Of a stretch of 64,000 nucleotides of DNA, positions 11,096 through 24,423 are shown piece after piece. The number at the start of each line of letters is the position of its first letter. Within the stretch, counting starts at the first letter, position 1. The notes beneath the pieces are model-generated. The model ran no database searches. It worked only from the letters and a program-made list of their open reading frames with translations, and was not told the origin of the DNA. The DNA comes from Neckera pumila (lineage: Eukaryota; Streptophyta; Bryopsida; Hypnales; Neckeraceae). Where the stretch lies: NCBI GenBank assembly GCA_963969595.1, contig OZ018413.1, positions 9,972,211 through 10,036,210 on the forward strand. Direction: 5' to 3'. The position numbers were made by a program, and so were the translations under genes.

Positions 11096-11346
11096 TGAGC
11101 TGCCCTCAGTTGGTCAGTGTGGGACATTATACATGATAGGAGCTACCCTTAACCTTAGTCCACCGCAAGCGGAGTTGCAATCCTCCCAAATGATTGAGTC
11201 AGGTGATAAATGAGCACATCAATCCTTGCTGTCGGCGTCGTGTGCGTAGTTCATTTTTGACTTATATTCTGATATTCTTGTCTCCAGGATCACTCTTCAT
11301 TCCCTGGTTCTGCTTTATTGCTTTTGGCTCCAGAGAGTCAGTGACA

Positions 11347-14300
11347 ATGGATTCTTACTCTGACTCGTTTCGGGATCCCATAAAGCCTTACGTTGGCGAG
11401 TCTGCTGAAGATGCGGACTCTCAAGAATCTACTGCACGGAGTGCTGCGCTGAACGATGGTGACTTAGTGAGGCTCTATCTCCCAGGATTTGGCGAAGTTG
11501 GAGTGGGATGCGTTGTAGAGGCCCGTCCTCAAGGTCAGTGGTTGGGTGTTCTGATTCCTTTCGAGCCCTGGGTATTTGTTTTGGTATGGCCTTCATTGGT
11601 CGTCCTAGAAGCTCAGCATATGAGGGTATCGCCTTGCCAGAGAGGCTTGCAGACGCTTGGAGATGTTCTAAATAGGACCGTGTTGTGGAGGGCAGTCGAC
11701 GTGGTAAAGGTCATTGCGGATCTCCATGCGGATGAAAGCCCATTCGTTCGTCAGGAGGATTGGATCGGGCTAGAGGTGCATCACCTTGATTCATTAGGTG
11801 TCCTTCAATCTTCAGGTCGAATTACTTACTAGAAGGCGGATGATTATTTTCAGAGTTCTACCCTCGGTGAGGACCACGTAGGTGTGACTGTCCTTGATGT
11901 TTTCGTGGGAAATCCAGATACGATTATGACTCATGCTCGCTGGCCCATTTCAAATTGTTGGTTCCCTGGTGGTCGGTGCTTGAAGGATACAGTCGACCAC
12001 TTCTCTGCTTTTGTTGTTGAACCAGATCCACTCGCCTACTTGGGTGGAAGACAGAAGGCACCCTATCGCTTCATAGTTCGTCGACCCTCTCTCAGTGAGA
12101 AGGAGACACAGTTCACGCGGAAGACATCGGATGACGAGATTCAACAGGTCAGCTCAAAGCGATGCTGCGACAGGAATTGCTGCCAATTTTTCCACCGTGA
12201 AACGACGTTGAAGGTCAGGCAGAGATACTTTTCAAAATCCTTTGAAGAGCGTCGGGAGTATGGAATCGCTGTAGGTGGACAATTGCATTTGGTGGAGTGG
12301 ACACGGAAGCGAAAGTACATTACTCTAGCAGAAGCAGAAGTTTGTGCCACAGCGTGGTACATTATACATGGAATTCCAAAGTCAACCTTTCACAATTACC
12401 TTGACAAGTACAAGGAAGGGATTGTTTCTTCCACACACAGGAACAAAGGGGTTAAGCGGCCTTGACTTCGGACTGTGCAGGTTACTGGTACAATGAAGGC
12501 GATAATCGAAAATACTGCTGACCAGATGCCGCACCAAATGCGGTGCATTGGAAATGGGAGAGTAGACACGCTTAAGTTCATGCCTGCTGGTAATAATTGG
12601 AAGCGCGTTCACGCTGACGCCAATGAGATAGGGCGATAAACCCGTCAGTATTCTGGTTTTGATCACTGATGCTTTGTTTGGACTCCGGTAGTCATCGGGA
12701 AATCTCCCGTTGATACTCTTATACGGCCTTCTGTTTGTTTGTTCCCCCTTTGGAGAATCTTCCAGACACAGTACTCCATGGAGATTTTATTTTCTTGCTT
12801 CTTTCATCGGGAGATCTCCCGATGCGTTTCATTGTAGGAGTTCAATGCATTCATCTACTCAGCGGGAGATCTCCCGATGTTTTTCTGCGGATTTGACTGT
12901 GCTCATTGCAGCTGGTCTCTTTGCTTGTGTGTATTTTCAAATGCTCAGAGTGGTACTGCCATCGGTGCTGATGCTTGTGTTTTATGTAATTTGCAGTTGA
13001 ATGTGGAGTATGGCCTTCCTCCCATGAGCCAGACGACTGTTAGTAGAATAAAGAAAGAGCTATTTAACAACGTCGCGGTTAAGCTTGTTGGGAGCTCTTT
13101 TGCAAAGTGTACGGTGTGCGACGACCTACAGCAGTTCATTCAGAAATCACCAAAAGGAAGCTTGGACTTCGTGGAGTTTATGAAGCAGCGAACTCTACAT
13201 CTTAATCATCAAGCATCGTGCCGTCGTCTGTATGCCTTGTGGCGTGAGGAGTCCAGAAGGAATCCTCAAGAGATTTTGTGCATTATTCACGACAAAATGG
13301 ACACGAGGAAGACAGCTCTCCCACGAATGCGCGTGACGACGAAGGCCACACAAGGTTTGGGTCAGCTTCCTATGAGTATAACTGCAATGGTGGCTCATGG
13401 TCATGCCGATGGTGCGTATGCACATTATGCACCAGCGTGCTGGCCGGGCGATTCGAGCTTTACTATTTCATCGCTTGCTAGACTGTTAAGGCGACTTGAA
13501 GGTCCACCAATTCGGGAGACGGGCGACCTCTTTCCCTATCCGCCGGCAAATGCAATGTTTGACGTGCTACTCAAAGGAAAATCTCGGTGTATGGACGCCT
13601 TGAAGTTGATTCCGCAGGAACTTCGTCGTGGATCTAGTCCCCTTCCTAACAAGCTCTATCTTTAGCTTGACAACTCCGCGAAGGATAATAAAAACCAATG
13701 CCTCATGGCCTTCTTGTCTTTGCTTACTGCACATGGAGTCTTCAAGGAAATTCAGGTCGGTTTCCTACTAGTCGGACATACTCACGAAGATATTGATGCG
13801 TATTTTAGCCACCTATCAAAGGCTTTAAAGAGCAAGAATACATTTGTTGTCGCCGACCTCATGAAGTCGTTCATGGAGTCCCAGGAATTGTCATTCATGC
13901 CGGAGTTCATCCAGGAGGTGGCGGATTTCAAGTCCTTTGTGAAGGGATTCCTGTGCAGTGGCACGTCTAAACTAATTGGTTTGGGGGAGATGCACCTTTT
14001 CCGGTTCTATGTGGACAGTGATGGAATCCCTGTTATGAAGTACAAGAAGTCTGCAGTTGATTCACAGTGGCTACCATCTGATACTCCTTCTCGATGCCTT
14101 TGGAAGAAAGACTGCATGGGTCGGGTGACACTCCCTCGAGGTTGCCCTAGGCCTGTTCCTTTCAAGCCTATGTGGAGTAACGAAGTTCCGGAAGCCACGA
14201 GAAATCAAGAGAAGGCGGTGGAGGCGGCACGGAAAGCGACCTTAAGCAAGGGCTTGATTCTGTTAGGAATTGAAAAGTACATTGAGTATTGGCGAAACGG

Positions 14301-14925
14301 AATGTCCAAATGCGAGGGATTTGCGGCCGCCTTCGCACCATACGTTGATTACTGGAAATGTGTGTTGCGAGAGCTCAAGGAGCCTCTTCCCGACTTTGTT
14401 CCGGAATTGGTTGAAGGCTTCTGGCCGCAGTATGATTGGAGATTGCGGGAATCTTCTTGCCAGCGGCCGACCATCAACCCTGTCGACATGGTTCCTGAAG
14501 AAGAGGAATTTGAACCTTATTGCGGACCTGCAAATGAAGCGCCAAGGGAAAGCTTTAATCCTTGGGTTGATATTCGCCCAGGTTCATGGGTTCTGCTTAG
14601 ACCTGAGGACCCCTCAGTATGTGCTGTCTGGCAAGGAAGAGCACTATCTGACGTTTGCAGAGAGGAAGGGCATGAAAACAACGGGAAGTTTATGCTTCAG
14701 TATTGGAGACCAGATAATTCCGAAAGTAACTTGGAATTGATGTACCAGAATTGTTGGTATGGGAAATGGGTTGTGGAGAACAGGCCTCCCACTTGGGTGG
14801 ACGCATCTTGTGCATTGTACGCCAATTGGTCCAAGAAAGTGAACCCAAAATCTCGTACTATTCCTAAGAAAAGTAGAGAAGCTGCCCTAGCGAATCTGAA
14901 TAGGGCAAACGAGGTGGACCCCTGA
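11347..14925 (+). pseudogene. Decayed DUF7869-type, transposase-like element gene
   Basis: The frame starts MDSYSDSFRDPIKPYVGE at 11347 and can be followed to EVDP-stop at 14925. An intron holding three palindromes ends at acceptor TTTGCAG before 12997; its donor near 12655 is uncertain. A Cys-rich segment (KRCCDRNCCQFFHRE) precedes a basic region. The core has LYL-stop-LDNSAKDNKN and VGFLLVGHTHEDIDAYFSHL, the hallmark LDN...N and GHTHEDID motifs of the RNase-H-like DUF7869 family known from eukaryotic mobile genes. The C-terminus has a W/Y-rich domain (WVLLRP, YWRPDN, NRPPTWVD). In-frame stops are at 11830-11832 (TAG), 12463-12465 (TGA), 12637-12639 (TAA) and 13663-13665 (TAG, where the family has Gln). 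All can arise from CAG, CGA or CAA by C-to-T change. Family assignment is from memory of the motif; mobility is inferred. Confidence 0.7.
12692..12879. repeat. Three palindromes in the intron of the DUF7869-type gene
   Basis: Copies lie at 12692-12713, 12804-12825 (perfect CATCGGGAGATCTCCCGATG) and 12860-12879. All lie between the two coding blocks of the gene, echoing the three palindromes in the first intron of the ParB-like gene copies. Confidence 0.85.
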
Positions 14926-14959
14926 TCGACTAACGTCTCGTCGCCCACCATGACTATCG

Positions 14960-15536
14960 GACGGGAGATTTCCCGATGCTTTTTTTTGTTCAATGTGACC
15001 GTGGCAGGGTTATCGGGAGATCTCCCGATGGTGTCTTTGTTTCGGCTTCATAATGGCACCATTTCTTTCTTTGGTCACTACAATAGTTCTCAATGTCTTT
15101 TCGGAAGTTACTAGTGGTGGTAGTGGAAGCTGATGTGAGTAGGATGGAGTTATTTTATCATGATTTATCAGAATGTGCGGTTTTTGTTATTTCTTGAGGG
15201 TACCTTCCAAATCCCATGTCGTAGTCGTAGCAAATGTCCACGCTCTGTGTCCTTTGCTATTCTTTCTTTTCTTGTATTCGATCTCCTTTGGGATTTTTAT
15301 AATGTTGCAAGCGATTTTTTTCCTTGCCACTTATTGTTCTCAATATTCATCTCCACTTCCCACCTTGGGAACCTACATTCAAACTTGTAGCATCATTCGG
15401 AGTTTATATTGTCCTTGACATACAAGTTTGAATGCAATTGACCTCTTGGGGTTTCTAAAGCATACTTAGGAAAATGAACTTGAAGGTATCTGGATATCTC
15501 CCAATGTAATGCCTAGCACCATGCATCGGGAGATTT
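14960..15536. repeat. Palindromes downstream of the DUF7869-type gene
   Basis: Full copies lie at 14960-14979 (CGGGAGATTTCCCG core) and 15011-15030 (perfect ATCGGGAGATCTCCCGATG). Degenerate or half copies are seen at about 15492-15506 and 15523-15536. No further copies were noticed to the right until 59882, so this may mark the right limit of the element. Confidence 0.75.
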
Positions 15537-16150
15537 TTAATTTTGGACTTTGAATAGTCCAAAAGTAGTTAAATATGGCATTTTTTTTAAATTCTTGGTG
15601 GATTCTACTTTTTTTTTATTGCATAATTTTATTGATTAATTTCTACTGACTAATTAGTTTTTGAAAAATGGATTGGATGAAAAAAATGGGTTGGATGAAA
15701 AATAGATTGGATGAAAAACAAATTGGATGAAAAATGGATTGGATGAAGAAAAACGGATAGATGAAAAAAATGGGCTAGAGGAAAAAGTTGCCTACGTGGC
15801 CCTGCGTGGATGAGAATTTTGCCTATGTGGCCTCCACGTGCTTTCATTTTGTAAGCTTGGAAGACCTTGTTTTGTAGGACGTTAGAAAAAAACAAGCCAG
15901 AAATTGGCACGTTTTTTGAAAACACCAAACGTTTTTTGCTTGTTTTCTATGACGCGATTTTAGGTGACATCTAAGTTGACTCTCAGACATGTCAAACCGG
16001 ACATCATACGACGTTTTTTCAAACATCACAAAAAAGGCTAGTTTTTTATAGTGCCTACTCCTGTTGGGTTCGACAGATGGGGCTATAGGAATAACCTCCC
16101 CCAACAAAGCGTAAAGGACACTGCTCCCAGATCCTCCCAACACATTCCCC
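15537..16150. other. Non-coding, with a short tandem repeat at 15660-15770
   Basis: Units of the form GGATTGGATGAAAAA, 13-20 bp and imperfect, repeat about six times at 15660-15770. The rest is AT-rich or mixed with no gene recognised. The open frame on the reverse strand (HPIHFSSNLFF) is a product of the repeat. Confidence 0.55.
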
Positions 16151-16156
16151 GTCAAT

Positions 16157-19100
16157 GATTGTACGCCTTCTCTCCTTCAACGTTAGAAGACTTAGTGACA
16201 AATCCTTGATTTCTATGCTCCGCAACTACCTTCATTCTATGCCACAACTTGATATTGTCTTTCTTCAGGAGTATAAACTCTGCAACCAGGACTTTGCTAA
16301 CCTTAGAAAGCAAATTTAGAGTGCAGCCACCTCTTGGTCATTAGCTGCCAGTGCAAGCTATAACAATGACCCCTTGGGTCTTGGTGTTGGTAAGCGGGGA
16401 ATTATCACCATGATTGCTCCAAGGCTTGCTCATATGGTTACCAATTCTAGATCCATTCTTAACAATAGGGCCCAATGGATTTTGCTTCAAGGTCTTCCGA
16501 GAGGAGATGTTGGGTTTATTAATGTCTATGCCCCAAACGACTCACATTCCGATGCTAGTTGTGGGACGCTATGATTAAAACCCTCCCTCCTTCCTGTCGC
16601 TGGATTATTGCAGGTGACTTCAACATTGTTGAAGCTAGACACGATAAGACCAATCCATGTGGCCGCATGATTCCTACAGTAGAACATGCCCTCTTTTTCA
16701 ATCTTAAGCATCACTTGAATGTGGAGGACAATGCTCGCTCCGCTGGGAGCCTCCAATACTCTTGGGACAACTTTAGGGATGATGGGCATCGTATCCTAGC
16801 TAGACTGGATAGGGTCTATCTCTCTAAGAATGGAGTTGGCTTATCAAACCGTAAACTAATTGACTATATGATCCATAGTGACAATGCATGGTGAGACCAC
16901 TCCCCCGTTTCTGTTACGGTCGAATTCCACACCACACTAGCTCGTCCTAGCAGATGAAAGATGAGTGAACAATGGCTGGACAAAGCTCAACTGATTATTG
17001 AACAAGTATGGTACGGTCTCCCATCTTCTTCCTCATTCTTCTCTATTAGAAAGCCGTCTCTAAGGCTTACCGATCTTTCTGTCGTTATAAGGCTCTTGAC
17101 TTTTGAGCTGAGGAGGATGGCACCAGAAAGGATCTCTCTACTGCTTCAGCAGCTTTGCAGGCGGCACCTGATGATCTTCTAACCCAGAGCTCCCATAGTG
17201 CAGCCCGACTTTGCATCCAAGATGTGGAGACCAGGAAGGTAGCCGGTCAAAGAATCAAAGTTCGTATAAGGTAGAAATTTCGAGGGGATATGGTATCTGT
17301 AAAGTTCTTCAAGGCTGTTCGCCAGAAACCTGCCTCATCTGCCATCACTGGACTCCACAACCATCTTGGTGCTATAGTCAATGATCAGAACGATCGCACC
17401 GACCACCAAGCCCTCTTGAACAAACTGGAAACTTTGCCTAATTTAGCCAAACAAGTCGAAGCTTGGCTTAAAGTCAACTTCATGACCGGATTAGGAAATA
17501 ATGCTCAGTACATGGAAAGGGGCACCTATTGCATGATCTTTCCACTGCTAGTCAACATTGCTCTCCAAAGACATGAGCAAAGTGTGCTCAAAGTTCTATA
17601 GTAACCTTTACTCCGCTAATCTTGAGTCCACTGAGTAGTCAACAACCATGGAAGAGTTCCTAAGCTTACTTCCCAACAACGTCCCTGAGGCAGCTAAATT
17701 GTCACTTTTAAGCCCTATTAGTGAACAAGAGCTAAAACTTGCAGTTGAAGACATGGCCCCTAGCAAGTGCCCCGGCCCCAATGGAGTCATCACCAAGTTC
17801 TACAAAAGGTACTAGAAGATGATAGGCCCCGCCTTTACGGACATGATACACCAATCTATTCTCAATGGCTCCCTTCCTAGAGGTATGAATCGCAAAACTA
17901 TTGCCTTGCTACATAAGGGCGGAGCTAGAGAAGACCTAGGCAATAGCCTCCTTAATGTTGCTTATAAGGTCCTGGCTAAAGCTCTACAGAAGCGGTTGCA
18001 ACCTATCTTGAGCAAAATCATTAGCTCTGACCAAATAGCTTTCTTACCGACCAGGTACATCCTAGATAACATTCTTTTGCTTCATGAATCGATTGCTTGG
18101 GCAAAGGAATCTGATCAAAGTTCAATCTTGCTGAAGTTAGACTTTCAAAAGGCTTACGACACCGTTCACCTTCCTTTCCTATTCAAAATAATGGAGACCA
18201 TGGGCATCCCTACTTGCTTTATGAACTTGGTTAAGAATCTATTTATTGATGCTGAGACCTCGATATGTGTCAACAGCAATGACACAGAATCTTTCCCAGT
18301 TCTTGGAGGTGTTTGCCAAGGGTGCTTGTGAGCTCCCTATCTCTTTTTATTTGTGGATGAAGCTCTCAATGTTGCGGCAAAAAATCTAATGCTCAAAGGA
18401 AAGTTGGCTGGTATTTCACTAACAGCAGCAATAAAGGAACAACTCATCAGTCAATATGCAGATGACGTCAACTTCACACTGAAAGGTGAAGAAATTATTT
18501 TTTATTGTCTCACCCAACTACTTGACAGGTATAGCTTGGCTTTGGGGCTCTAGATCAATTGGCATAAAAGTTTCGCATACTGGCTTTCTTCTACCCCTAC
18601 TCCTTCATGGCTCTCACAAATTGGCTGCCCATGGGCAGTGGAACACCAACTATCAAAATTGCTAGGCTCGCCATTTGGGATCGATCTACACACTGCGGAT
18701 GTGGATGAGTTCCTAGCAGGAAAGGTGAAGAAGAAGCTCGCATATTCGACCAGCATATACTTGTCCTTGGTAGGTAGAGCAGTCATAGTCAATTCTATTC
18801 TTCTAAGTACATTGTGGTACTTCATTGCTATATGGGGAGGATCCTTAGCGATCATTTGTAAACTTTGGGCATCAATGAGGGACTTTCTTTGGTCGAGCTC
18901 AATCCACCGTAGTCGCACAAGAGTCAGTTGGTCAGACTGCTGTGCGCCTAAGCATGTTGGAGGATTGAATTTGATAGACCCAGAGGAAGCTCTCCATGCT
19001 CTCATGGCTAAGTGGATCTTGAAAGCCATGCTTTCTAGGTCATCTAACCTATAATTTCTTCTTAGATATTGCCTCCTCCAATTCCGGCCACAAACTCAAG

Positions 19101-20841
19101 GTACATGGCCGGAAATGCCTCAATGGGCTCTTCTCCACAAGTTTCGGGTAAGCAAAGGCTCTAAAGCTTGGGATAGAATTGTGCGAGCTTGGCGCCTATT
19201 CAATAGGCATATTATAGCCGCTCCACTCCAAAATTGCGACGAGGTCCTTACAACCTTCTTATGGTGGACTAACCACTTCATTGGAGGACACCACGGTTTC
19301 TTGGTCAGTAGAGCTGCTACCCTTATGCGTAACGGTATAGGGCAAATTATCATATATGGGACACCTCAACCGAGTCCTTCATACATTGGGAGGAAGCTAA
19401 AGCTAGATTCCACCTACTTGATTCCAAAGCTCAACCGTTCCGTAACATGGTTTCCTCCATCCCGGCAACTGGGCTCTTCATGCTAATTGACAACCAATTT
19501 GTTACACGGAAACATGAATACAGTGGCCTGTTTGAGGTCGACACAAATTCGCTCCCATCATTGATACTGGCTACCAATCCTCAGTTCAAACCAAGACTAT
19601 CTCGTGACTTCTTCATAGTGGAACTCCATCTAGATATTCAATGCTACACAATTGGCCATTCATCTATGGTGCTCAAAACCTAGACCCCTCCAGTAACACT
19701 TGAGACCCCAACCGTCTCAAGTTGGCTTAAACAAGTTAGGGTCATCCAGCTAAAAATTGGCCCCAGTCTATATGTTGGTATCGTGGCTGAGCTATTCTTT
19801 GATCCAAAAAGATGGATATGGAATTCTCCTGGGCCTCTCTCTGGGCCTCTTCAGACCTATACTACAAAATTGGGTCGCTCTTTATTGACCAAACGGACGG
19901 AGTTGATTAAACCTATCCATGAGAAATGACATGGTGACTTAGTGGTGGGGTTTCGGCCCAAGTGGAACAAGGTTTGGCAAAAAACTTGGCCCCAAAAGGA
20001 TGCAGGTTTCCTCTGGTTGGTTTATCATTGTGTTGTGGCGGTTCATAGCTAGCAGAAGATAGCCAACCCTACCATCTCCACAACCTGCACCAGTTGTCAT
20101 TCTAGCCTTGATGAACTATCCTGCATCGTTTCCACCACTGCAAGAAAACTCATCATGCATGGAACTTTGCACTCTCTATACTATACCATGCTCTTAAGAT
20201 TTCGCCGATTGCAGGGTGCTGGCCCTCTCTCACCTGGCAACAATGTATCCTTGGATTTAAACTGCCAAGAAGGTTGAGACGTGGCACAACGATGTGGTCT
20301 CTTTTCAGAGGTCGGTGATTTGGACTACTTGGCTAGACCAGAATGCCATCTACTTCAACAACAATCCTTGGCCTCCCCAAAAGCTCAAACTGGTATTATG
20401 GGAGGCATTCTTTGATCATGCGAAGGTGGCGTGGGTCAAAACCACAAAACTATGTGGACTATACCCTGACAAGGAGGGTCCCTTTTTTCGCCGATTTGAC
20501 AACATTTGGCTCCAATCCGACTTCTTTGGCAAGAAATCCCATCTTTTAATGAGTTGGAGGCTGGCTCAACCTAAGATGGGTGCTTTTAACTAAAGAGGCA
20601 AGGGTCCTTTTGGGTTCTCTAGATCTTTGATAGCAGGCTCCGCCTGCTATCAAGGTTTATCTCTTTGGTTGCTTTCTCTTGCCTTGCTGGGTGTGTTGGC
20701 TCAGAGTTAAAAAATGCTTTAAAAAATGTTTTAGAAAATGTAAAGATTTCTGCCGGGGACTTGGTCCTTAGGTTCTGTGTACTTTTTCCTCTATCAATGG
20801 AATTTGTCCATGTGTTTCAAGAAAAAAAAAAAAAAAAAAAA
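16157..20841 (+). mobile_element. Degenerate LINE-type (non-LTR) retrotransposon
   Basis: Frame fragments in order encode an APE-type endonuclease: IVRLLSFNVRRLSD, YAPNDSHSD, GDFNIVEARHDK, LDRVYLSKNG and DHSPVSVTV. A reverse transcriptase follows: KCPGPNGVITKFYK, IAFLPTRYILDN, LDFQKAYDTV, GGVCQGC and QYADDVNF with the YADD catalytic motif. A C-terminal Trp-rich tail runs to about 20590. The 3-prime end is a 20-base A run at 20822-20841 with a preceding AT-poor tail, typical of target-primed insertion. Many stops and frame breaks (for example the TGA after QGCL at 18328) make it inactive. No first-ORF gag was found, so it may be 5-prime truncated. Endonuclease plus RT order fits the plant L1-like group. 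Target duplications were not identified. Confidence 0.85.
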
Positions 20842-21602
20842 TGTCTTCTGGTTTGATTTGGTTCCCTTTTACTGTATTAAATACAAAATTTGATTGGGTA
20901 AGATAAATTTACTACAATTTACTGTTTGCTAATACAATACCATTGACTGACATGAGCTTCTCATGGCAAGTTTAGGCCAATGGCGGGAAGCCCAGGTATT
21001 GAGGCTACAATTATTGGGGGCCGTTAAATGAAATCAAACCAGCAGGGTAGATTTAAGTTACCCCAAGGGAAACTCAAGAATTTTTTTGTTTGTCATAAAT
21101 TTTTTTTCTTACAAATTTTGAATTCATATTTGCAATCATAAATCCCAAATTAATTTGGAGAGGTCTATAACATTTCCTCAATACGGCACAAAATAGGGTT
21201 TTTTTCTCTACTTTTACCTTGGAAAACACAAAACTTACCTTACTGGTCCCACTTTGTGAGATGGATTTAACGTCCTGCACAATTATTATTATTTGAACGT
21301 AAGAGCACAGGATATTTTTTTGCATTTATTTTGGACAGTGCAAGGAAGAAATTATCCCTAAAACTATCAAAATAAGCAATTTAGCATATTTGGAAGTTTT
21401 TTTAAAAATACTATTTTTGTAGTATTAGAAATTGAAGATTATGAATTTTCAAAAAAATTGATTTTTTGGATGTGGCATGTAATTTCTATGATTTTTCAAA
21501 GTGGAAGCTCCCTAAACCACTAAAACAATCATATTGCTAGATGTGAAACCAAAATTTGACAAAATCTACAATCAACTAATCACATTTTAAAAAGAGGACA
21601 GT
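20842..21602. other. AT-rich intergenic DNA
   Basis: No gene, RNA or end-bounded repeat recognised between the LINE poly(A) and the next inverted-repeat element. Confidence 0.5.
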
Positions 21603-22494
21603 TTAATTCCTAAAGGCCCAAGACCTTTCTCTGCCAAAAAATACCCAAAATTGTCATTTTTATAGCAAAGAGTAAAAGAATTCAATTTTTTTTTGCACAT
21701 ATAACCATAGGATCTTACAAGTAACTAGTATGATAATGTGTCATAAAAATTTCAGAATTTTTGACCATACAGATTGCAAGATATCTGAATTTAAAGTAAA
21801 AATACAAATTTTTCAGCACATTGCGGGACTAGATCTTATGACTTTGAACATTTTTAACTTAAATGTTTGCACTACAGAGTTTTGTCAAGCTCTAAATTTT
21901 TATAGTGGAGAATTGAGTTGAAAGTTTAGGAGAAAAAAGAAAATCCAAAAAAATTAATTTCCATTATTAAAAAAATTATTAAGTAGAAGTAGACATGAGA
22001 TAGAAGGAAAATCTAAAATATTTATATCTTTTATATAGAATTAAAAAGTACTAATTCCAATGGTGAGATTGTTCTAGCAAAAAAACTAAACCTTGTGGAA
22101 CTTTTTTCTTTTTAAATTGTAGAAATTGCATTCAGAAATGAATCCTACAAGTTATTTTTTTCAGGAAGATGCTCTAAGTGCTCCAAAAGCAAGATTGTCC
22201 ATAACTTTTGCATAACAAATCCAAATGAAATTAATCAAAGCATCCCAAATAGACAAAAATATAATCTATAAGGAAAAAAAAAAACTTGTTGCCCCACGAA
22301 TGTTGTTTTGAGCTTATTTGGGCATAACTTTTTTTCCAAGACACTAATTGAAAAAAAAATTATATTTCCACAAAGCTTAGCAGTTTTTCTATCTCCACAA
22401 AAAGTTTCAAAAAATCATGACAAAAATTCAACCCGTAGGTACTTGACCAAAATCCCATTGTCCTCCAAAGGGACAATGGGCTTTTAGGGGTTAA
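21603..22494. mobile_element. TTAA-bounded inverted-repeat element, family 1
   Basis: Starts TTAATTCCTAAAGGCCCAAG and ends GGCTTTTAGGGGTTAA. The interior matches the elements at 32435, 35340 and 37617 in the same order (CCATAGGATCTTAC, TTTCAGAATTTTTGACC, GAGAATTGAGTTGA, TTTTGAGCTTATTTGG, AACCCGTAGGTACTT). About 890 bp, non-coding. Confidence 0.75.
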
Positions 22495-24423
22495 TGACAC
22501 GTAATGGAAGTTTTTTTGGATACAAATGGGTTTAAGTACAATTTTGGATACTTCCATCTTAATTTTGTTGTTTGTTGTTTGTTGATACAATACCACTATT
22601 CCACCAAAAGTGGATGAAATTTAAATTATTCATCCAAGAGAATGTACAATCATCCCCAAAAGAGTAATATTGTCTTGAGAATGTGTAGGCATTGAGTGAT
22701 TTCATTCATTGAAAATGGGAGAAATGGGAAACATATGGCCTATTATTTTTAGCAATAGGTTCCTATGATATCAAATCCTATTATAAGTTTTTGACCCTAT
22801 TTTGGGAGGTCAAGGAATGTACTACTGGTAGCTTTATAAGAATAAAAATTTTCTTTTGTTGGAACATGGAAGAAGAAATTAGGCCTTCCCAAGCACAGTT
22901 TTTTTGACTCAAAGTTGTAGAAAGTACATATGAAAAATTCAAAATTATAATTCATTTTTTAATAGTTTATTCATTTATTTATTTTATAGAAAATTTTGAT
23001 TCATTTTGTATGGATAATTGGTGCAAACTTTACAAAGAGTCTTATTTTCCAAACAATCATAGAATTTTCCTAATAAAAATGTATAGGATTCATTTTAAAA
23101 AATAAAACATCCATAAGGGGTGTATTACTTTTTCCAACAATTTGAACATTCAGATTGTCATATTTCAATCCCACTTTAGAATAATTAATGACATAATTTC
23201 CCCAAACATCTCAAACTTACTTTTACTTTACAATTTTCCTAAGAATGAATTTAAAAAAAGAATTCATTCTACATTTTTAATTCAATTCTTTACCACAAAA
23301 ATTTAATTGTCTTAAACTTTGTGGTATAAGAAAATAAAGTTACGGGAATTCAAAGTCTGAAAACCTAATTAAATAAGGTGGAAAAATATTTTTTTCTTAC
23401 TTTGAATACTAAAATCTTACAATTTGTACAGTCAAAGTGCATGGAATTTTTTTCACATAATTATTATGATACAGTCTTACAATGCAAGATCTTACAATTG
23501 AATATGCAAAAAACATAGATTTTTTTCATTGTAACTCTTTGCAATAGAAATGGCACTTATCAAGTTTTTTTGGGTTGAAACATACTCATGATTTTTACGG
23601 GTTAAAGATTCTTTGAGCATAAACTTTAAAAATTCACAAAGAAATAAAACCCATGCAAATATACACATGTTAAAAAAACTTATTAAATTTCTATTTGTTT
23701 GGAACTAAGAAATAACTTTTAACAAATTAACGATTACAAACAATTTACCTTAATCCACGAAGGAAGAGGCCTCTCACCAAAGTAGTTAACAATATTAGTT
23801 AACAATATATTATCAAATTCTTTGGATGAATTGATGCATCTTTTATTTTTTGAATAGATATGAAAATCAATTCATTGCACTTTTTGCCGTTTGTAGCATT
23901 TTAGAGGGTGTGAACTATAGATAGTGAATAATTAATAAGTGGAGGCCCTAGGAGGATTTATCTATTTTTGGAAAGGAGTACAAAATGTATTCACTAGAAT
24001 CACAAAGTACGTTATATTTATATACATGCACAAAACATGCCAAACGTGGATGATAATTCATTTATTTATTTAAATGCACACGCCTTCATCTAAAATGGAA
24101 CAATAATAACATTTCCAAATATGCCCTCAAAAAATGTGAACCTTTTCTTTTTAGCAAAGTATTATTTTTTCAAATAAGTATTCCCTCAAAAATAGCATTA
24201 GAGTTAATCATAAAGTTTGTCTTGTGTTTTAGCTGGGTGTCAAAGGAAGGTTTACCTAAGAATAATATAAAAGAAATACTACATCAAACTTCAGCAAACC
24301 TGAGTTTCGATACTCCGGCAAGTTTGGTCCTGTGTTTTTCCTGGTCCCACATTTCGCACACTTAACAATTAATTCTTTTGCATTACAATTTTCAGCAATA
24401 AATCCCTCCAAGAAAATCCCTAG
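22495..24423. other. AT-rich DNA without recognised genes
   Basis: Long stretches of A/T-rich sequence with scattered short repeats. No open frame of interest and no clear element ends seen. Confidence 0.5.

Noticed and set aside
10837..11127. Open frames on both strands encoding GKSPDEN and SGDFPLF repeats, at first sight repeat proteins
   Set aside because: They are translations of the seven-copy palindrome array; both strands give equivalent frames because the unit is self-complementary and 24 bp long.
15650..15928. Reverse-strand frame with HPIHFS repeats
   Set aside because: A product of the GGATTGGATGAAAAA tandem repeat.
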